Below, piece by piece: positions 30,801 through 38,576 of a DNA stretch of 64,000 nucleotides. Each line of letters starts with the position of its first letter. The first letter of the stretch is position 1. This DNA comes from Phycisphaerae bacterium RAS1 (GTDB taxonomy: Bacteria; Planctomycetota; Phycisphaerae; UBA1845; Fen-1342): the NCBI GenBank assembly GCA_007859745.1, contig SMLU01000001.1, forward strand, positions 2,046,001 to 2,110,000, read 5' to 3'. A program made the position numbers and the translations under genes. The notes beneath the pieces were generated by a model, which did no database searches, was not told the DNA's origin, and was given only the letters and a program-made list of their open reading frames with translations.

Positions 30801-33388
30801 GTGCCGTAATCAGAGGTTGCAGCGACCGACGCCCGCGCGGCGTGGCCGGCTTCGAGACTCCACACCGCGTCTTTTTCAAGATGCGAAACGGGTACGGCTT
30901 CCGGCGGAACATGAAACAACTCGGCCGCGAACGCCTGGATGTCGCTCGCCGGAATCCACGGCGCGCCGAGATTGGCGTCGATGTCGCCGGGCAGCACGTC
31001 TTCGGGCTGCACGCGCCGCAGCGCCTCGGCGTTCTGCGCGTATGCCCGTCCCGCCTTCTCCGCAGCCGATAGCTTTGAGCGAACGTTGCCAGATAGGTAA
31101 TCGTCGGCGGTCTTCCACTGCTTCGACTCCGGATCGTGATAGATCAGGTCGCCCAGTTCGGTGACGACACGCTCCTCCGGCTTGCCGTACAGCTCGGCGA
31201 TGAAAGGCAGGTCCACCCTTCCCCGCTGATTGAGCGATACCAGCAACCCTTCCTCGGCGCTGCTGACCTGCGTGACGGGCGGGGTTCTGCCCACCACGTC
31301 CTTGCTCATGATGGTGGCTTTCGCGGCCTTTTCTGTAACCTCGTCGTAGTCTTCGAGCGACATCACCAGCATGGCGTCAGGATCTTCGATGAATTTGACG
31401 AGGTTGGGCCGGCGGCGGATGACGCTGCCGTCACGGCTCTCGCTGAAGCCGGTCTTGTTGATCGGGCGGTAGGCACGGCTGAATCGGTCGTAGGCATGAT
31501 TGAGTTCGCGCCGTGCTTCGTCTCGATGCTCTATCGGCCAGCCTTCGTTCTGTGATTGCAGCACGCGGCGGGCGCAGTCGCGCAGGCCGACCAATGCCGC
31601 GAGCCTTCGGCCAGTGAACGTCCCGTTGGCCTTCAGCGCCTTGCCGCCGTATTCGACGGGGACGCCCTGGCCGTTTATCAGCTGGCAAATGGCGTTGTCG
31701 TCCCGGACGAAGAAACTCCCCTCGTTGATGTGCTTTTCGGGCGGCGGCGGCGTGAACGTCGCGGCGGATTGCTCGGATTCACGGGACGCCGGCGCCGGTT
31801 GGAACTGCGGCAACTGCCGGACTGCATCCTTGAGCTTGGCCGCGAGATCGCCGTTGCCGCGAACGCTGTAGCCTTCCCCGCCGTAAAGCGTGTCCTGTCT
31901 CGTCCAGGTGCCCAGCACCATCTCTGGATGGTTGAGGAAGTAGCGATTGACCGGGACTTCGGTCCCTTCGATGGCAAGCGGAGCAATGCCGAGCCACTGC
32001 GGATCGGCATGATGGGCCGGCTCGCCGGGCGCGCGTCTGCGCAGGAACACGATGTCGGTGACGACGGCCGTCCCCTCGCGCTTGAAAGCATCGGACGGCA
32101 GTCGAATCGCGCCGACGAAGTCGGCCTTGTCGCCGAGATACTCGCGGATGGCGGCGTTCTGCTTGTCGAGTGTGAAATGCGACGTGACCACGGCCAGCAC
32201 GCCGCCGGGCTTCAGCGCATCGACCGACTTGGCGAGGAAGTAATCATGCAGCGCCAGCTTCTGCCCGTGATAATCGAGTTTGATGTCGGCGAAGGGCACG
32301 TTGCCGACGACGGCGTCGATGCGGTCCTCGGGCAGCTTGGTGTCGCGGAAGCTCTCAATACGGATGTCCTGATCGGGATGCAGCGCCCGCGCGATCCGGC
32401 CGGAGATTGAATCGAGTTCGACGCCGATGAAGCGGTGCCGGCTGCTACCCCGGCTCATGAAATTGCCGATGCCGCATCCCGGTTCCAGGATGGTGGCATC
32501 GTCGGGAACACCCAGCCGCGCGATGGCCACGTGAATTCCGGCGATGACAACGGGCGACGTGTAGAAGGCGTTGAACGTCGTGCGCTTGGCACTGCCGTAC
32601 TCGGCGGGGGTGAGCAGGGATTTCAATTCCTCGCCGAGCTTCTCCCAGCCGGCGTCCTTGTATCGCTGCGTCAACGGATCGGGAAAAATCGACAGGGCGA
32701 CCGGGCCGAAGCCGGCGAAGCGGGCGAGCGCCTGCCGCTCCTCCGGCGTCGCCGCTCGCTGTTCGCTTTCGACAATCTGAAGGGTGCGGATGGCGGCGAT
32801 GATGTCGCGGGCTTTTTCCTTCTCGCCGCTGGCGATCTGGACAGATGTCGTCGCTTCGGGTTTGTTGGAGGCTGACGCGGTTCGATCAGAGGACGGGCGG
32901 AATTCGGACGGCGCTGAAGGCGACAGCAGGTCGAACAGCGTCGGCTCGCCTGCCCATGTCAGGCGCGCGACGTGCGTTTGCGGGACCGCGCCTTTGCGGC
33001 GCCCGACGACGAGGGGTTCTTTTCGCCCGGCAGCGACGCGTTCCGCAAACGAGGCCTCACCTCGGCGAGCGCGATCTCCAGCGCCGCGCTGGCGAGCTGG
33101 ATCGAATCCATGTCCGGCCGGCTCATTGGCAGGGCCGCTTTCCAGTGTTCGTGGCGCGTCTTCAGTTCGCCGGCGTAGTGGTTCACGACCGCGAGCACCT
33201 TCCGTTTTCGGCGAAGCCGGCCGTGAAGCCAGGGCTGCTGTCGAAGCAGCTCGATGATGATCGTCTTGTACGGCATGGTGGCCTCCTGTTTGTGTATCGG
33301 GGGGTTCTTCGAGCGCGACCGGCGGATCGTCCGTATCGGACGAGAACGGCAGAGTGGGATGCTGAGGGGGACGTGTCCTGCGGCCCAT
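27827..33388 (-). CDS. Very large N6-adenine methylase / SNF2-type helicase fusion
   Basis: About 1850 residues. A methyltransferase domain has ILEPGCGIGNF (SAM motif I) and GNVPF (catalytic NPPF variant) in the first 375 residues. A superfamily 2 helicase has HAVGAGKTYTMA near 985, FIDEAHFF near 1150, GSTQKMGTGTNVQQR and QREGRILRQGN. A coiled-coil C-terminus follows. Such proteins occur in conjugative elements and phage (DarB-like) and are linked to protection of transferred DNA. The start is unresolved: in this frame no ATG, GTG or TTG occurs between the ATG at 33388 (or TTG 33400) and the methylase domain. That interval contains another gene with a strong ribosome site. Coordinates are the open frame. 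Confidence 0.85.
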   Translation of the reverse strand: MGRRTRPPQHPTLPFSSDTDDPPVALEEPPDTQTGGHHAVQDDHHRAASTAALASRPASPKTEGARGREPLRRRTEDAPRTLESGPANEPAGHGFDPARQRGAGDRARRGEASFAERVAAGRKEPLVVGRRKGAVPQTHVARLTWAGEPTLFDLLSPSAPSEFRPSSDRTASASNKPEATTSVQIASGEKEKARDIIAAIRTLQIVESEQRAATPEERQALARFAGFGPVALSIFPDPLTQRYKDAGWEKLGEELKSLLTPAEYGSAKRTTFNAFYTSPVVIAGIHVAIARLGVPDDATILEPGCGIGNFMSRGSSRHRFIGVELDSISGRIARALHPDQDIRIESFRDTKLPEDRIDAVVGNVPFADIKLDYHGQKLALHDYFLAKSVDALKPGGVLAVVTSHFTLDKQNAAIREYLGDKADFVGAIRLPSDAFKREGTAVVTDIVFLRRRAPGEPAHHADPQWLGIAPLAIEGTEVPVNRYFLNHPEMVLGTWTRQDTLYGGEGYSVRGNGDLAAKLKDAVRQLPQFQPAPASRESEQSAATFTPPPPEKHINEGSFFVRDDNAICQLINGQGVPVEYGGKALKANGTFTGRRLAALVGLRDCARRVLQSQNEGWPIEHRDEARRELNHAYDRFSRAYRPINKTGFSESRDGSVIRRRPNLVKFIEDPDAMLVMSLEDYDEVTEKAAKATIMSKDVVGRTPPVTQVSSAEEGLLVSLNQRGRVDLPFIAELYGKPEERVVTELGDLIYHDPESKQWKTADDYLSGNVRSKLSAAEKAGRAYAQNAEALRRVQPEDVLPGDIDANLGAPWIPASDIQAFAAELFHVPPEAVPVSHLEKDAVWSLEAGHAARASVAATSDYGTARANGAWLLELALNMKSPVIYDIIDHGDKEERVVNQNETLAAREKQKLIKERFRAWVFADPERTERLVRVYNDNYNNLRPRLFDGSHLDFPGMNQTIHLRPHQADAIWRGMSSGNTLLAHAVGAGKTYTMAATGMKMKQAGLIKKPMYVVPNHLLEQFSREFMQLYPNARLLVAGKEDLRRDRRKLLTAKIASGEWDGILVTHSSFERIGMSRDYQQKFLVEQIAEYDELLREHAGAKGSNRNIIKQIEKQKAARVERLKDLLAEEKKDDGLVFDELGVDHCFIDEAHFFKNLETPTKMERVAGIQTGGSERAFDVYMKASYLGEQHPGHGVTFATGTPVSNTMVEMYTMQRFLDPAGLKSRGLEHFDAWAATFGEVIDTMEISPDGASLRPRSRFAKFTNLPELQQMFRAFSDVQTADMLNLPRPRLESGKPIVVACPMSAEQHALQDGLVARYERLRTEKVDPREDNALNITTDGRKLALDGRMLSASAPDDPGSKVNRLVENVAATWEKSAATRGAQMIFCDMGVHPTPWGYSAYDDVIEKLVARGVPRAQIAAIGDADSDVKKQALFEKVRNGSVRVLIGSTQKMGTGTNVQQRLVALHHLDAPWKPAEVEQREGRILRQGNSNEEVAVYRYVTEGSFDAYMWQALETKARFIGQVITGHNASRRAEDVGGQELSYAEVKAIASGNPAVLTLAEADAELQRLALLKKNHVDEQYVARRNVRDLPEKIARLNDRLSNLTADQSTVVAHALDPVTLNGREYAKDEAIAVLGAQLDKLPRDVRQEQRAALGVYRGLRFGLVLHRDFPPDVYVEGATTRYERLIRGSHGPRAVLNALERLCNAYGNEIAGVKQDQSIAESQLRDYQARIGKSFTHETYQAELTQLRDRLKTSLAGIPSNASGDESPDPANEPPPSTAELADRVKALKAAHTIDAAPERITTRRIDAEEPVTARIRRQLATDASVTANNEALVTLPSLPTTPRAHSPAMGL
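32959..33276 (-). CDS. Small conserved element protein overlapping the methylase-helicase frame
   Basis: A 105-residue protein with ATG 33276 behind a near-perfect AGGAGGCCACC. It starts MPYKTIIIELLRQQPWLHGR, a helical, basic protein of a kind I associate with genes directly upstream of such methylase-helicases in mobile elements. The C-terminus is Arg/Lys/Ser-rich. It lies wholly inside the 5' open frame of the large gene, in another frame, and ends where the recognisable methylase sequence begins. Translation of the large protein may depend on it by coupling or frameshift. Confidence 0.65.
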   Translation of the reverse strand: MPYKTIIIELLRQQPWLHGRLRRKRKVLAVVNHYAGELKTRHEHWKAALPMSRPDMDSIQLASAALEIALAEVRPRLRNASLPGEKNPSSSGAAKARSRKRTSRA

Positions 33389-33400
33389 GCTCAGGAACAA

Positions 33401-33884
33401 TCAGGACGGCTGTGTTCCTGGGAGCCTAGTCGGATCGTGACCTGTCTCGATCCGGCTTTTAGAGGCGACAGATCGGCCGCGCCCGTCTTGGGCCTTGCAA
33501 GAGATTCAGTGTGGGACGTTCCGTCGGCCATGTTCCCGCGATGCGATGCTTCGCAGTTCGGATAGCACGCTCTGACGAATCGTTCAACCGGAAAGGCGGG
33601 ATCCTGGTTCGCGGAGGGGGTGACAAGGGTGCAAGCGGCGCGGACGGCGGCGGATTTTGCCCAAAAAACCCGAACCAGGGACGCCGACCCGACTCCAGAT
33701 TCTTCCCCGGTCGTCAAGCGCTTTTCTCACAACATGTGAAGCTGGGCAATTCGTGGCCGCCCGGGAGCGGTTGCGGGCGGTTGTGGGCGAGGTTCCAAGG
33801 GCGTTTACAGCAGTGAATGCGCGATGTAGGCTGCCCAATAACGACCGGGCTTCCTGACATTTCCTTGAGTTCGAGGAGTTGAAA
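33401..33884. other. Spacer between the methylase-helicase and a PEP-CTERM gene
   Basis: A divergent spacer of about 480 bases without a supportable gene. It should hold promoters in both directions. A ribosome site GAGGAG lies at its right end, 7 bases before ATG 33885. Confidence 0.4.
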
Positions 33885-34532
33885 ATGTGGAACGTCAGAC
33901 GCGTTGCCGTTGCGGTTTGTGCTGTGACGAGCGCCGCGGAATTTGCGTCGGCGCAATTCCTTCCTTTCGCCGGTGACGAGAGTGCGCATGTGCTATTTGA
34001 GAACGCCGCCGGCAGCGGTCTCGGATTGGAAGACTTCGATAGTTACTCGGATGGCGCAAACGTCGCGTCGTTGCCAGGGTTGCACGTTTCGTTCGATGAT
34101 CCTCTTCCGTTCGCTCAGGCGTACGAAGCGTCTCACATTTTTGCGCGAAGCGAGCCGAACCAACTCGCCAATCGCCCGCCGGATTCGGACGTTAATAACC
34201 CATATATCATTCGCCCTGAACCGGGACTTTTGATTTCGGCGCTCGGGCTTTGGGAGACATCCAGCACGCCAGCGGGAATCGATCAGCTACGGCTAACCGC
34301 GTTCGATGGGAATGGACTGATCCTCGGCAGCGTCGACACGCCCTTCGCGGGCGTTGCCTTCGCCGGGTTTGTCGTCTCCTCGGGTGCTTCGCGCGTTGAA
34401 ATATCAGTGCTCGGAAACGCAGATGGCCGAAATGGATTCGACGATCTGCAGATTGGTACAGTCCCGGAGCCGGCAACAGTCTCCTTGCTGGTGGTTGCCG
34501 CCGGAATAATTGCGCTGCGCCGGCGACGATAG
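33885..34532 (+). CDS. PEP-CTERM secreted protein on the mobile element
   Basis: A 215-residue protein; ATG 33885 is preferred over TTG 33879 by its spacing from GAGGAG. A signal peptide ends near ASAQF. The C-terminus has VPEPATVSLLVVAAGIIALR and RRR, a textbook PEP-CTERM sorting signal. The body has one likely beta-sandwich domain (FDSYSDGANV, ASRVEISVLG, GFDDLQIG), as in DUF-type PEP-CTERM proteins. Its presence beside replication and mobility genes is odd; it would rely on the host exosortase. Confidence 0.82.
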   Translation: MWNVRRVAVAVCAVTSAAEFASAQFLPFAGDESAHVLFENAAGSGLGLEDFDSYSDGANVASLPGLHVSFDDPLPFAQAYEASHIFARSEPNQLANRPPDSDVNNPYIIRPEPGLLISALGLWETSSTPAGIDQLRLTAFDGNGLILGSVDTPFAGVAFAGFVVSSGASRVEISVLGNADGRNGFDDLQIGTVPEPATVSLLVVAAGIIALRRRR

Positions 34533-34823
34533 CTCCATGAGCAGGTTGTTTCAGAGTGATGCCGACGACTGCGCGACGTGTGTGGGATATTTGTTCAACG
34601 AGCGATGTTGATCCATCAACAGGGTCTTTCCTGTCAGCACACTGTTACTCGTCTCCACGAGCTTCCTAATGAGAACGGGATGCCGTTTGGTAGGCTGAGC
34701 CTCCTCCTGAATGCCAAGCGGCCTTTCCGCAAGCTCGAAGCCACGGCTCTTGTGACCATTGCGCAACACCTGTCATATCGGTGTCGCCTTCTCGTTGCGA
34801 TTTTGAGTTGTTAATTCACTGAC

Positions 34824-35049
34824 TTATCCACAGCCCCGTCCCGTTTCGGGGCGGTTCTTGTCATGGTTGCAGCGGGCCGCCGCCGTCGCCAGCGCTTTGG
34901 GGGCGCGCGCCGTCGGCGGCTCATTCGCCCTATTTAGTAGTAAGAAAGAGCAAGGTCGCAAGTCGTTGATTTTCCTGAATCGGAAACGTCACGAATTGAC
35001 GGGCGACCGTCACGATCGGACGGTGAACCGTCAAAAAGCACTTGCGCTT
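34824..35049. other. Candidate plasmid origin: DnaA box plus three 21-bp iterons
   Basis: A perfect DnaA box TTATCCACA lies at 34824-34832. Three direct repeats follow at exactly 21-base spacing, starting at 34987, 35008 and 35029. The first two share CGTCACGA and ACGG 4 bases later; the third keeps CGTCA. A 21-base spacing keeps sites on one face of the helix, as in iteron origins. The array ends about 55 bases before the RepL-like gene. The layout is that of a replication origin controlled by its initiator. Confidence 0.65.
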
Positions 35050-35104
35050 GTGTCGCTCGTCTGCCAGTGTGTTGTCTGTTTACAGTCACAAATGGAGGTG
35101 GAAA

Positions 35105-35761
35105 ATGACGGAAGTGCGACAGATTGCGGCGATGCCGGAAAATCAGGTGAGCACCAAGCGCGGATTCCCGGTCTACCGGACGAATCCGAGCGTGCCGACT
35201 GCCAATGGCATCACGACTCGGACCAAGCGGTTTCAGGTGCCGGGCGGCCGAGGATCGGTCATCGTTGACAACAGCAGCGGCGAGATCAAAGGCATCGGCG
35301 GCATGGGCTTCTGGTGGGAAGAGGAAGTGGACAGCAGTCGATTCGTGAAGATGTTCCTCGATGGTATCAAGCAGGCGGCGGACCTGTCCAAGACTGGCTT
35401 GCAGGTGTTCGAGCTCGTCTACCACGAAATGCGCGCCAATCCGGGGTCTGATGAAATCAAGCTCAATCAGTACGTTGCCAAGGATCACGGTATCAGCGAC
35501 CGCACTTATCAGCGGGGTGTGCGGGAACTTCTTGAAAAGGAATTCCTGTACCGCAGCCCTTCCGACGGCGTGTTCTTCGTCAACATCCGGTTCATGTTCA
35601 ACGGCGATAGGCTTGCCTTCGTGCGGACGTATCACCTCAAGGGCGCCGGCCGGCAGCAGGAACTCCCGCTTGAATCGGTGGCCGCCGCGCCCTCGCGTGC
35701 TCCCAACATTCTGGAACCGGCCGGCATCGGAGTTGAAATCGACGGCGGTCAAGACAAGTAG
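35105..35761 (+). CDS. RepL-like replication initiator (winged helix)
   Basis: A 218-residue protein; ATG 35105 follows GGAGGTGGAAA. The central region (LQVFELVYHEMRANPGSDEI, ISDRTYQRGVRELLEKEFLYR, FFVNIRFMFNGDRLAFVRTY) matches the winged-helix pattern of RepL-type and related plasmid replication proteins. The iteron/DnaA-box region lies immediately upstream. Its 3' end overlaps the convergent ParB-like gene by 13 bases. It likely initiates replication of the excised circular form. Confidence 0.7.
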   Translation: MTEVRQIAAMPENQVSTKRGFPVYRTNPSVPTANGITTRTKRFQVPGGRGSVIVDNSSGEIKGIGGMGFWWEEEVDSSRFVKMFLDGIKQAADLSKTGLQVFELVYHEMRANPGSDEIKLNQYVAKDHGISDRTYQRGVRELLEKEFLYRSPSDGVFFVNIRFMFNGDRLAFVRTYHLKGAGRQQELPLESVAAAPSRAPNILEPAGIGVEIDGGQDK

Positions 35762-36063
35762 CCGTTGGCCTTGAGCCACGGCTCGATGGCTTCTTCAAGG
35801 ATGTCCTGGAGCGTGTTGGGCTCCCTGCCCTCAAGCTGCCGCTCAAGCGACGCTCGCTTCAGCGCCCGCGCGAAGTCGTCGCGGATGCGCGTGCTGATTG
35901 GCACTCGATTGAGTGCCGCCGTGGCAACGACAGGCGCGGCCGGCTTCGGCGGTTCCTTGTCGCCGAAGACAAACGCCCTCTCTTTCGCAATGTCGATTGT
36001 CGGCGGCGCGATGGCCGGCGGCGTAGCTTTCAGTCCTTCGGTGAGCGAGCGTCTTTCGGCCAT
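35749..36063 (-). CDS. ParB-like / ribbon-helix-helix partner of ParA
   Basis: A 104-residue protein; ATG 36063 lies 8 bases after GGGGAG. The C-terminal half (PISTRIRDDFARALKRASLE, NTLQDILEEAIEPWLKANG) is typical of small RHH-type DNA-binding partition proteins. The N-terminal half is Pro/Ala-rich and probably contacts ParA. It lies 13 bases downstream of the parA stop, in the same transcript. It should bind the centromere repeats upstream of parA. Confidence 0.65.
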   Translation of the reverse strand: MAERRSLTEGLKATPPAIAPPTIDIAKERAFVFGDKEPPKPAAPVVATAALNRVPISTRIRDDFARALKRASLERQLEGREPNTLQDILEEAIEPWLKANGYLS

Positions 36064-36076
36064 TGCGGGCACTCCC

Positions 36077-36742
36077 CTACCCTTTCACGGCCTGGCGTTC
36101 TTCGGCCGGCGCGACGGCGTCCGGCAGAATCTCGCGGAAGATCGCTTCAGCTTCTAGTGCCGCCTCGCGTGCGCGGGAGCCGAGATTCCAGACGGTGGAC
36201 CCCTGCCCCGGCGCGTCGGCGTAAATCTGCCGCAGACTCATCGCGGTTGACGCCATCGGCAGCGACAGCGCCGCCGCCGCGTCCTTCATGTCCTGGGTCA
36301 GCCGGTAATTCTTTCCGACCATGCTGAGGACGATAATGGCCTTCGGAATCCCGCCGCGGATGTCCTGGGCCTGCCGCAAAACCTCTGTTGCCTTGGCAAG
36401 CGCCCGGACCTCTAACATGCTGGCTTTGCAGGGAACAATGGCAAGATCGCCGCGCAAGAGCAGCGCGCGGCTCGTTTCGGTCTGGCTGCCCGGTCCGTCG
36501 GCGACGACGTAGTCGGCGTCTTGGGCGAGAATCGGCAGTTCATTCAAGATGATGTCGGAGTTATCGAGGCGGACGGCTTTGATCTCCGGTATCGCCTCGC
36601 GTATCCATTCGGAGGATGACTGCTGTGTGTCGCAGTCGGCGAGCGTCACCTTGTGGCCCTGCTCATGGAGCCACGCGGCCAGGTGGACGGCCAGCGTTGA
36701 CTTTCCGACGCCGCCCTTGGAGTTCGCCACGACGATAATCAT
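36077..36742 (-). CDS. parA: ParA partition ATPase
   Basis: A 221-residue protein started at ATG 36742 (MIIVVANSKGGVGKST). The deviant Walker A KGGVGKST, LADCDTQQSS (motif A') and VVADGPGSQ (Walker B) are all present. The small size and lack of an N-terminal HTH place it in the class Ib ParA group, which moves plasmid copies using a small RHH partner. It lies between the partner gene and a repeat-rich centromere candidate. Confidence 0.9.
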   Translation of the reverse strand: MIIVVANSKGGVGKSTLAVHLAAWLHEQGHKVTLADCDTQQSSSEWIREAIPEIKAVRLDNSDIILNELPILAQDADYVVADGPGSQTETSRALLLRGDLAIVPCKASMLEVRALAKATEVLRQAQDIRGGIPKAIIVLSMVGKNYRLTQDMKDAAAALSLPMASTAMSLRQIYADAPGQGSTVWNLGSRAREAALEAEAIFREILPDAVAPAEERQAVKG

Positions 36743-36755
36743 GAAAGATGGATAG

Positions 36756-36990
36756 CATGATTTCATGCAGGCTGGCAAGCACTATTTGTTGCAGGCATGA
36801 AAGCTCGCCGTCCTGCAAGCAATCTGTCAAGATTACCTGCCTGCAATCAGGCAAGCTGTCATGCCGCGCTGCTTGCAATCAAGCAATCTTGACAGATTGC
36901 TTTCCATCCGGCTTGCACGCCTGCCGTCCTTCCATCTGTCATGCAAGCATGATGGCAAGCTGACATGCTTTCATGCAGGCTTTCACGGTG
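36756..36990. repeat. Centromere-like repeat region upstream of parA
   Basis: An exact 18-bp inverted repeat occurs at 36817-36834 and 36885-36902 (AAGCAATCTGTCAAGATT and its complement). The region is bracketed by near-identical CATGATTTCATGCAGGCT (about 36760) and CATGCTTTCATGCAGGCT (about 36965). Between them are many GCAAGC, GCAGGC and CATG words in both orientations. This is what a parS/parC site for an RHH partner would look like. It also contains the parA promoter. Confidence 0.65.
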
Positions 36991-36998
36991 AAACTTGT

Positions 36999-37343
36999 CC
37001 TTAGCAGCGCTAAGGGGAGACGTCTGACAGCGCTATTTCGATGCGTGCTATTTCGTGTACCACGTTCCTTCGGTGTTGGAAACGCTCATGATTTGGGCGG
37101 GTTTTCAGGCGGTTGGTAGGCAGGGATTGCCGGGTGGTCGTTCCGTTTCGGAACATGGGGCAGGTCCGAATTGACTGCCGTTTAAGGCCGTCGCCGTCGG
37201 GTTCTCACCGGCGGCTGGGACCCGAGGCGACCGGCCGCGAGGCGAGGCGCCGGTCACGCCTTCGCCGCACCCATCTGCCGGCAAGGATCTGAGCCGGAGG
37301 GTTTCTCTTTGAATTTCAAAGGCAAGGGATGTGACAGACGTAA
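36999..37343. other. Spacer with a small perfect palindrome, no gene
   Basis: CCTTAGC/GCTAAGG (36999-37005 and 37009-37015) forms a 7-bp hairpin or operator-like palindrome. The rest, to the stop of the methyltransferase gene, shows GC-rich imperfect repeats but no supportable coding region. Confidence 0.45.
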
Positions 37344-38057
37344 TTACGGCGTCTTTGGTGCGGCTTCGATGCGCCGGCAGGCGTACTCGAAATAGACCGG
37401 GTCGCGCTCGATGCCGACAAAGCGCTTGCCGGTCTGTATGGCGGCGACGCCGGTCGTCCCGCTCCCAAGAAACGGGTCTAAAATGCTGTCCACATGATGC
37501 AAGTCGCAGAAGTAGCGCACCTGCGACAGCGGGCGAGGGCAGGGCACGGGGTTGTCGCCGCGATAGCCGTCCCAGGGCCGAAGGTCATCCATGTGCCAGT
37601 CGCGCGGCAGGTGGTCGCGCAACAGCGTGCGTCCGCTCCAGAAGATGACCGGGTCCCAGCTGAGGCAGGGCGTCCTGCCGCTTCGCTGCGGGTACACCTT
37701 GCAGGCCGCGACGATGCGATAGCCACTGGGGAAATACTTGTGCCAGCGCTCGGCCTTGAGCGGGCTTTGCCAGACGAAGCATGGGCCGTCGTTTGTCACA
37801 CGGACGAGCTGCGGCACAAGCCGGGCCATCATCGCGTCGTACTTTTCGGGGGCATCGTCGTAGGTGCGGTAGGCAAAGCCGATGCCGTACGGCGGATCGG
37901 TAATGACCGCGCCGATTTCGGAAAGGCTTGGTAGCACGTCGAAACAATCGGCACGGTAGAGCGTGGCGTTGCCGATGACGACCTTCTCGACAGGCGCAGC
38001 GGGAGCGGAGAGCGTGCGCCGCGCGCGGAAGAACGGATTGACAGCGGCGCGGGTCAT
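37344..38057 (-). CDS. Site-specific DNA methyltransferase (N4/N6 type)
   Basis: A 237-residue protein. The catalytic motif ITDPPYGIGF (DPPY) precedes the SAM-binding motif ILDPFLGSGTTGVAAI, an order typical of beta-class enzymes. The C-terminus GIERDPVYFEYACRRI is also characteristic. No restriction enzyme is next to it, so it is a solitary methylase, probably used by the element to escape host restriction. Its ATG overlaps the stop of the small upstream gene (ATGA). Confidence 0.9.
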   Translation of the reverse strand: MTRAAVNPFFRARRTLSAPAAPVEKVVIGNATLYRADCFDVLPSLSEIGAVITDPPYGIGFAYRTYDDAPEKYDAMMARLVPQLVRVTNDGPCFVWQSPLKAERWHKYFPSGYRIVAACKVYPQRSGRTPCLSWDPVIFWSGRTLLRDHLPRDWHMDDLRPWDGYRGDNPVPCPRPLSQVRYFCDLHHVDSILDPFLGSGTTGVAAIQTGKRFVGIERDPVYFEYACRRIEAAPKTP

Positions 38058-38302
38058 GGCTGCGCCTCCTCCGCAAGTTCCGCCTCGAAGTGGTCGCAGG
38101 CGAGCCTCACCACGTCATAGACGTTGAGCGCGTGCTGGTTTGCCAAGTGAAGCAGGTCGGCGATGATGTCGCAGAGGGCGCACTGAAGGTCGGTGCGCTG
38201 CATTTGCTCGGGATTGTTGTTGTCGAACATTTCGGCGGTATAGACCGACAATGCAGTCAAGGCGCGTGCTGCGCGGTCGGAGTTCTTGGGCTTTCGTGTC
38301 AT
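38054..38302 (-). CDS. Small helical protein upstream of the methyltransferase
   Basis: An 82-residue protein; ATG 38302 follows AAAGGAGAATTGCC. It is mostly helical (ALTALSVYTAEMFDNNN, LCDIIADLLHLANQHALNVY, ACDHFEAELAEEAQP) and acidic. No domain is recognised. Translational coupling to the methyltransferase suggests shared regulation. Confidence 0.65.
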   Translation of the reverse strand: MTRKPKNSDRAARALTALSVYTAEMFDNNNPEQMQRTDLQCALCDIIADLLHLANQHALNVYDVVRLACDHFEAELAEEAQP

Positions 38303-38363
38303 GGCAATTCTCCTTTCTCGAAAAAGGGGGCGGGCCGCAAAGCACGCCCCGGTTGAACAGCGG

Positions 38364-38576
38364 TTAGTCCTTGTTTTCCGAAACGACGCGCAGCGTGATG
38401 CGTCCGTCGAGCGGCACGGCCTCGATCTGAAGGTTGAAGCCCTTGCCGTCGGCGTGCGCCCAGGCGGCGCCGATGCGGGTCCAGATCGCCTTTGCGCCTT
38501 CGCGGTCGCGCACCTGGTACGCAACGTGCGTCGGGGTCTTGGACGGTTGTCCGGAAGTGTTCTTGGCGTCAGTCAT
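38364..38576 (-). CDS. Small conserved protein of mobilisable elements
   Basis: A 70-residue protein; ATG 38576 follows AAAAGGAGACGAATC. The sequence THVAYQVRDREGAKAIWTRI, AHADGKGFNLQIEAVPLDGR resembles short proteins often found near relaxase genes (a beta-hairpin protein with GKGF and LPLDG motifs), from memory. It is transcribed away from the relaxase gene. Function unknown. Confidence 0.65.
   Translation of the reverse strand: MTDAKNTSGQPSKTPTHVAYQVRDREGAKAIWTRIGAAWAHADGKGFNLQIEAVPLDGRITLRVVSENKD

Noticed and set aside
36756-36990. Possible CRISPR array upstream of parA
   Set aside because: Repeats are short, irregular and in both orientations with no uniform spacers and no cas genes; a partition site fits better.
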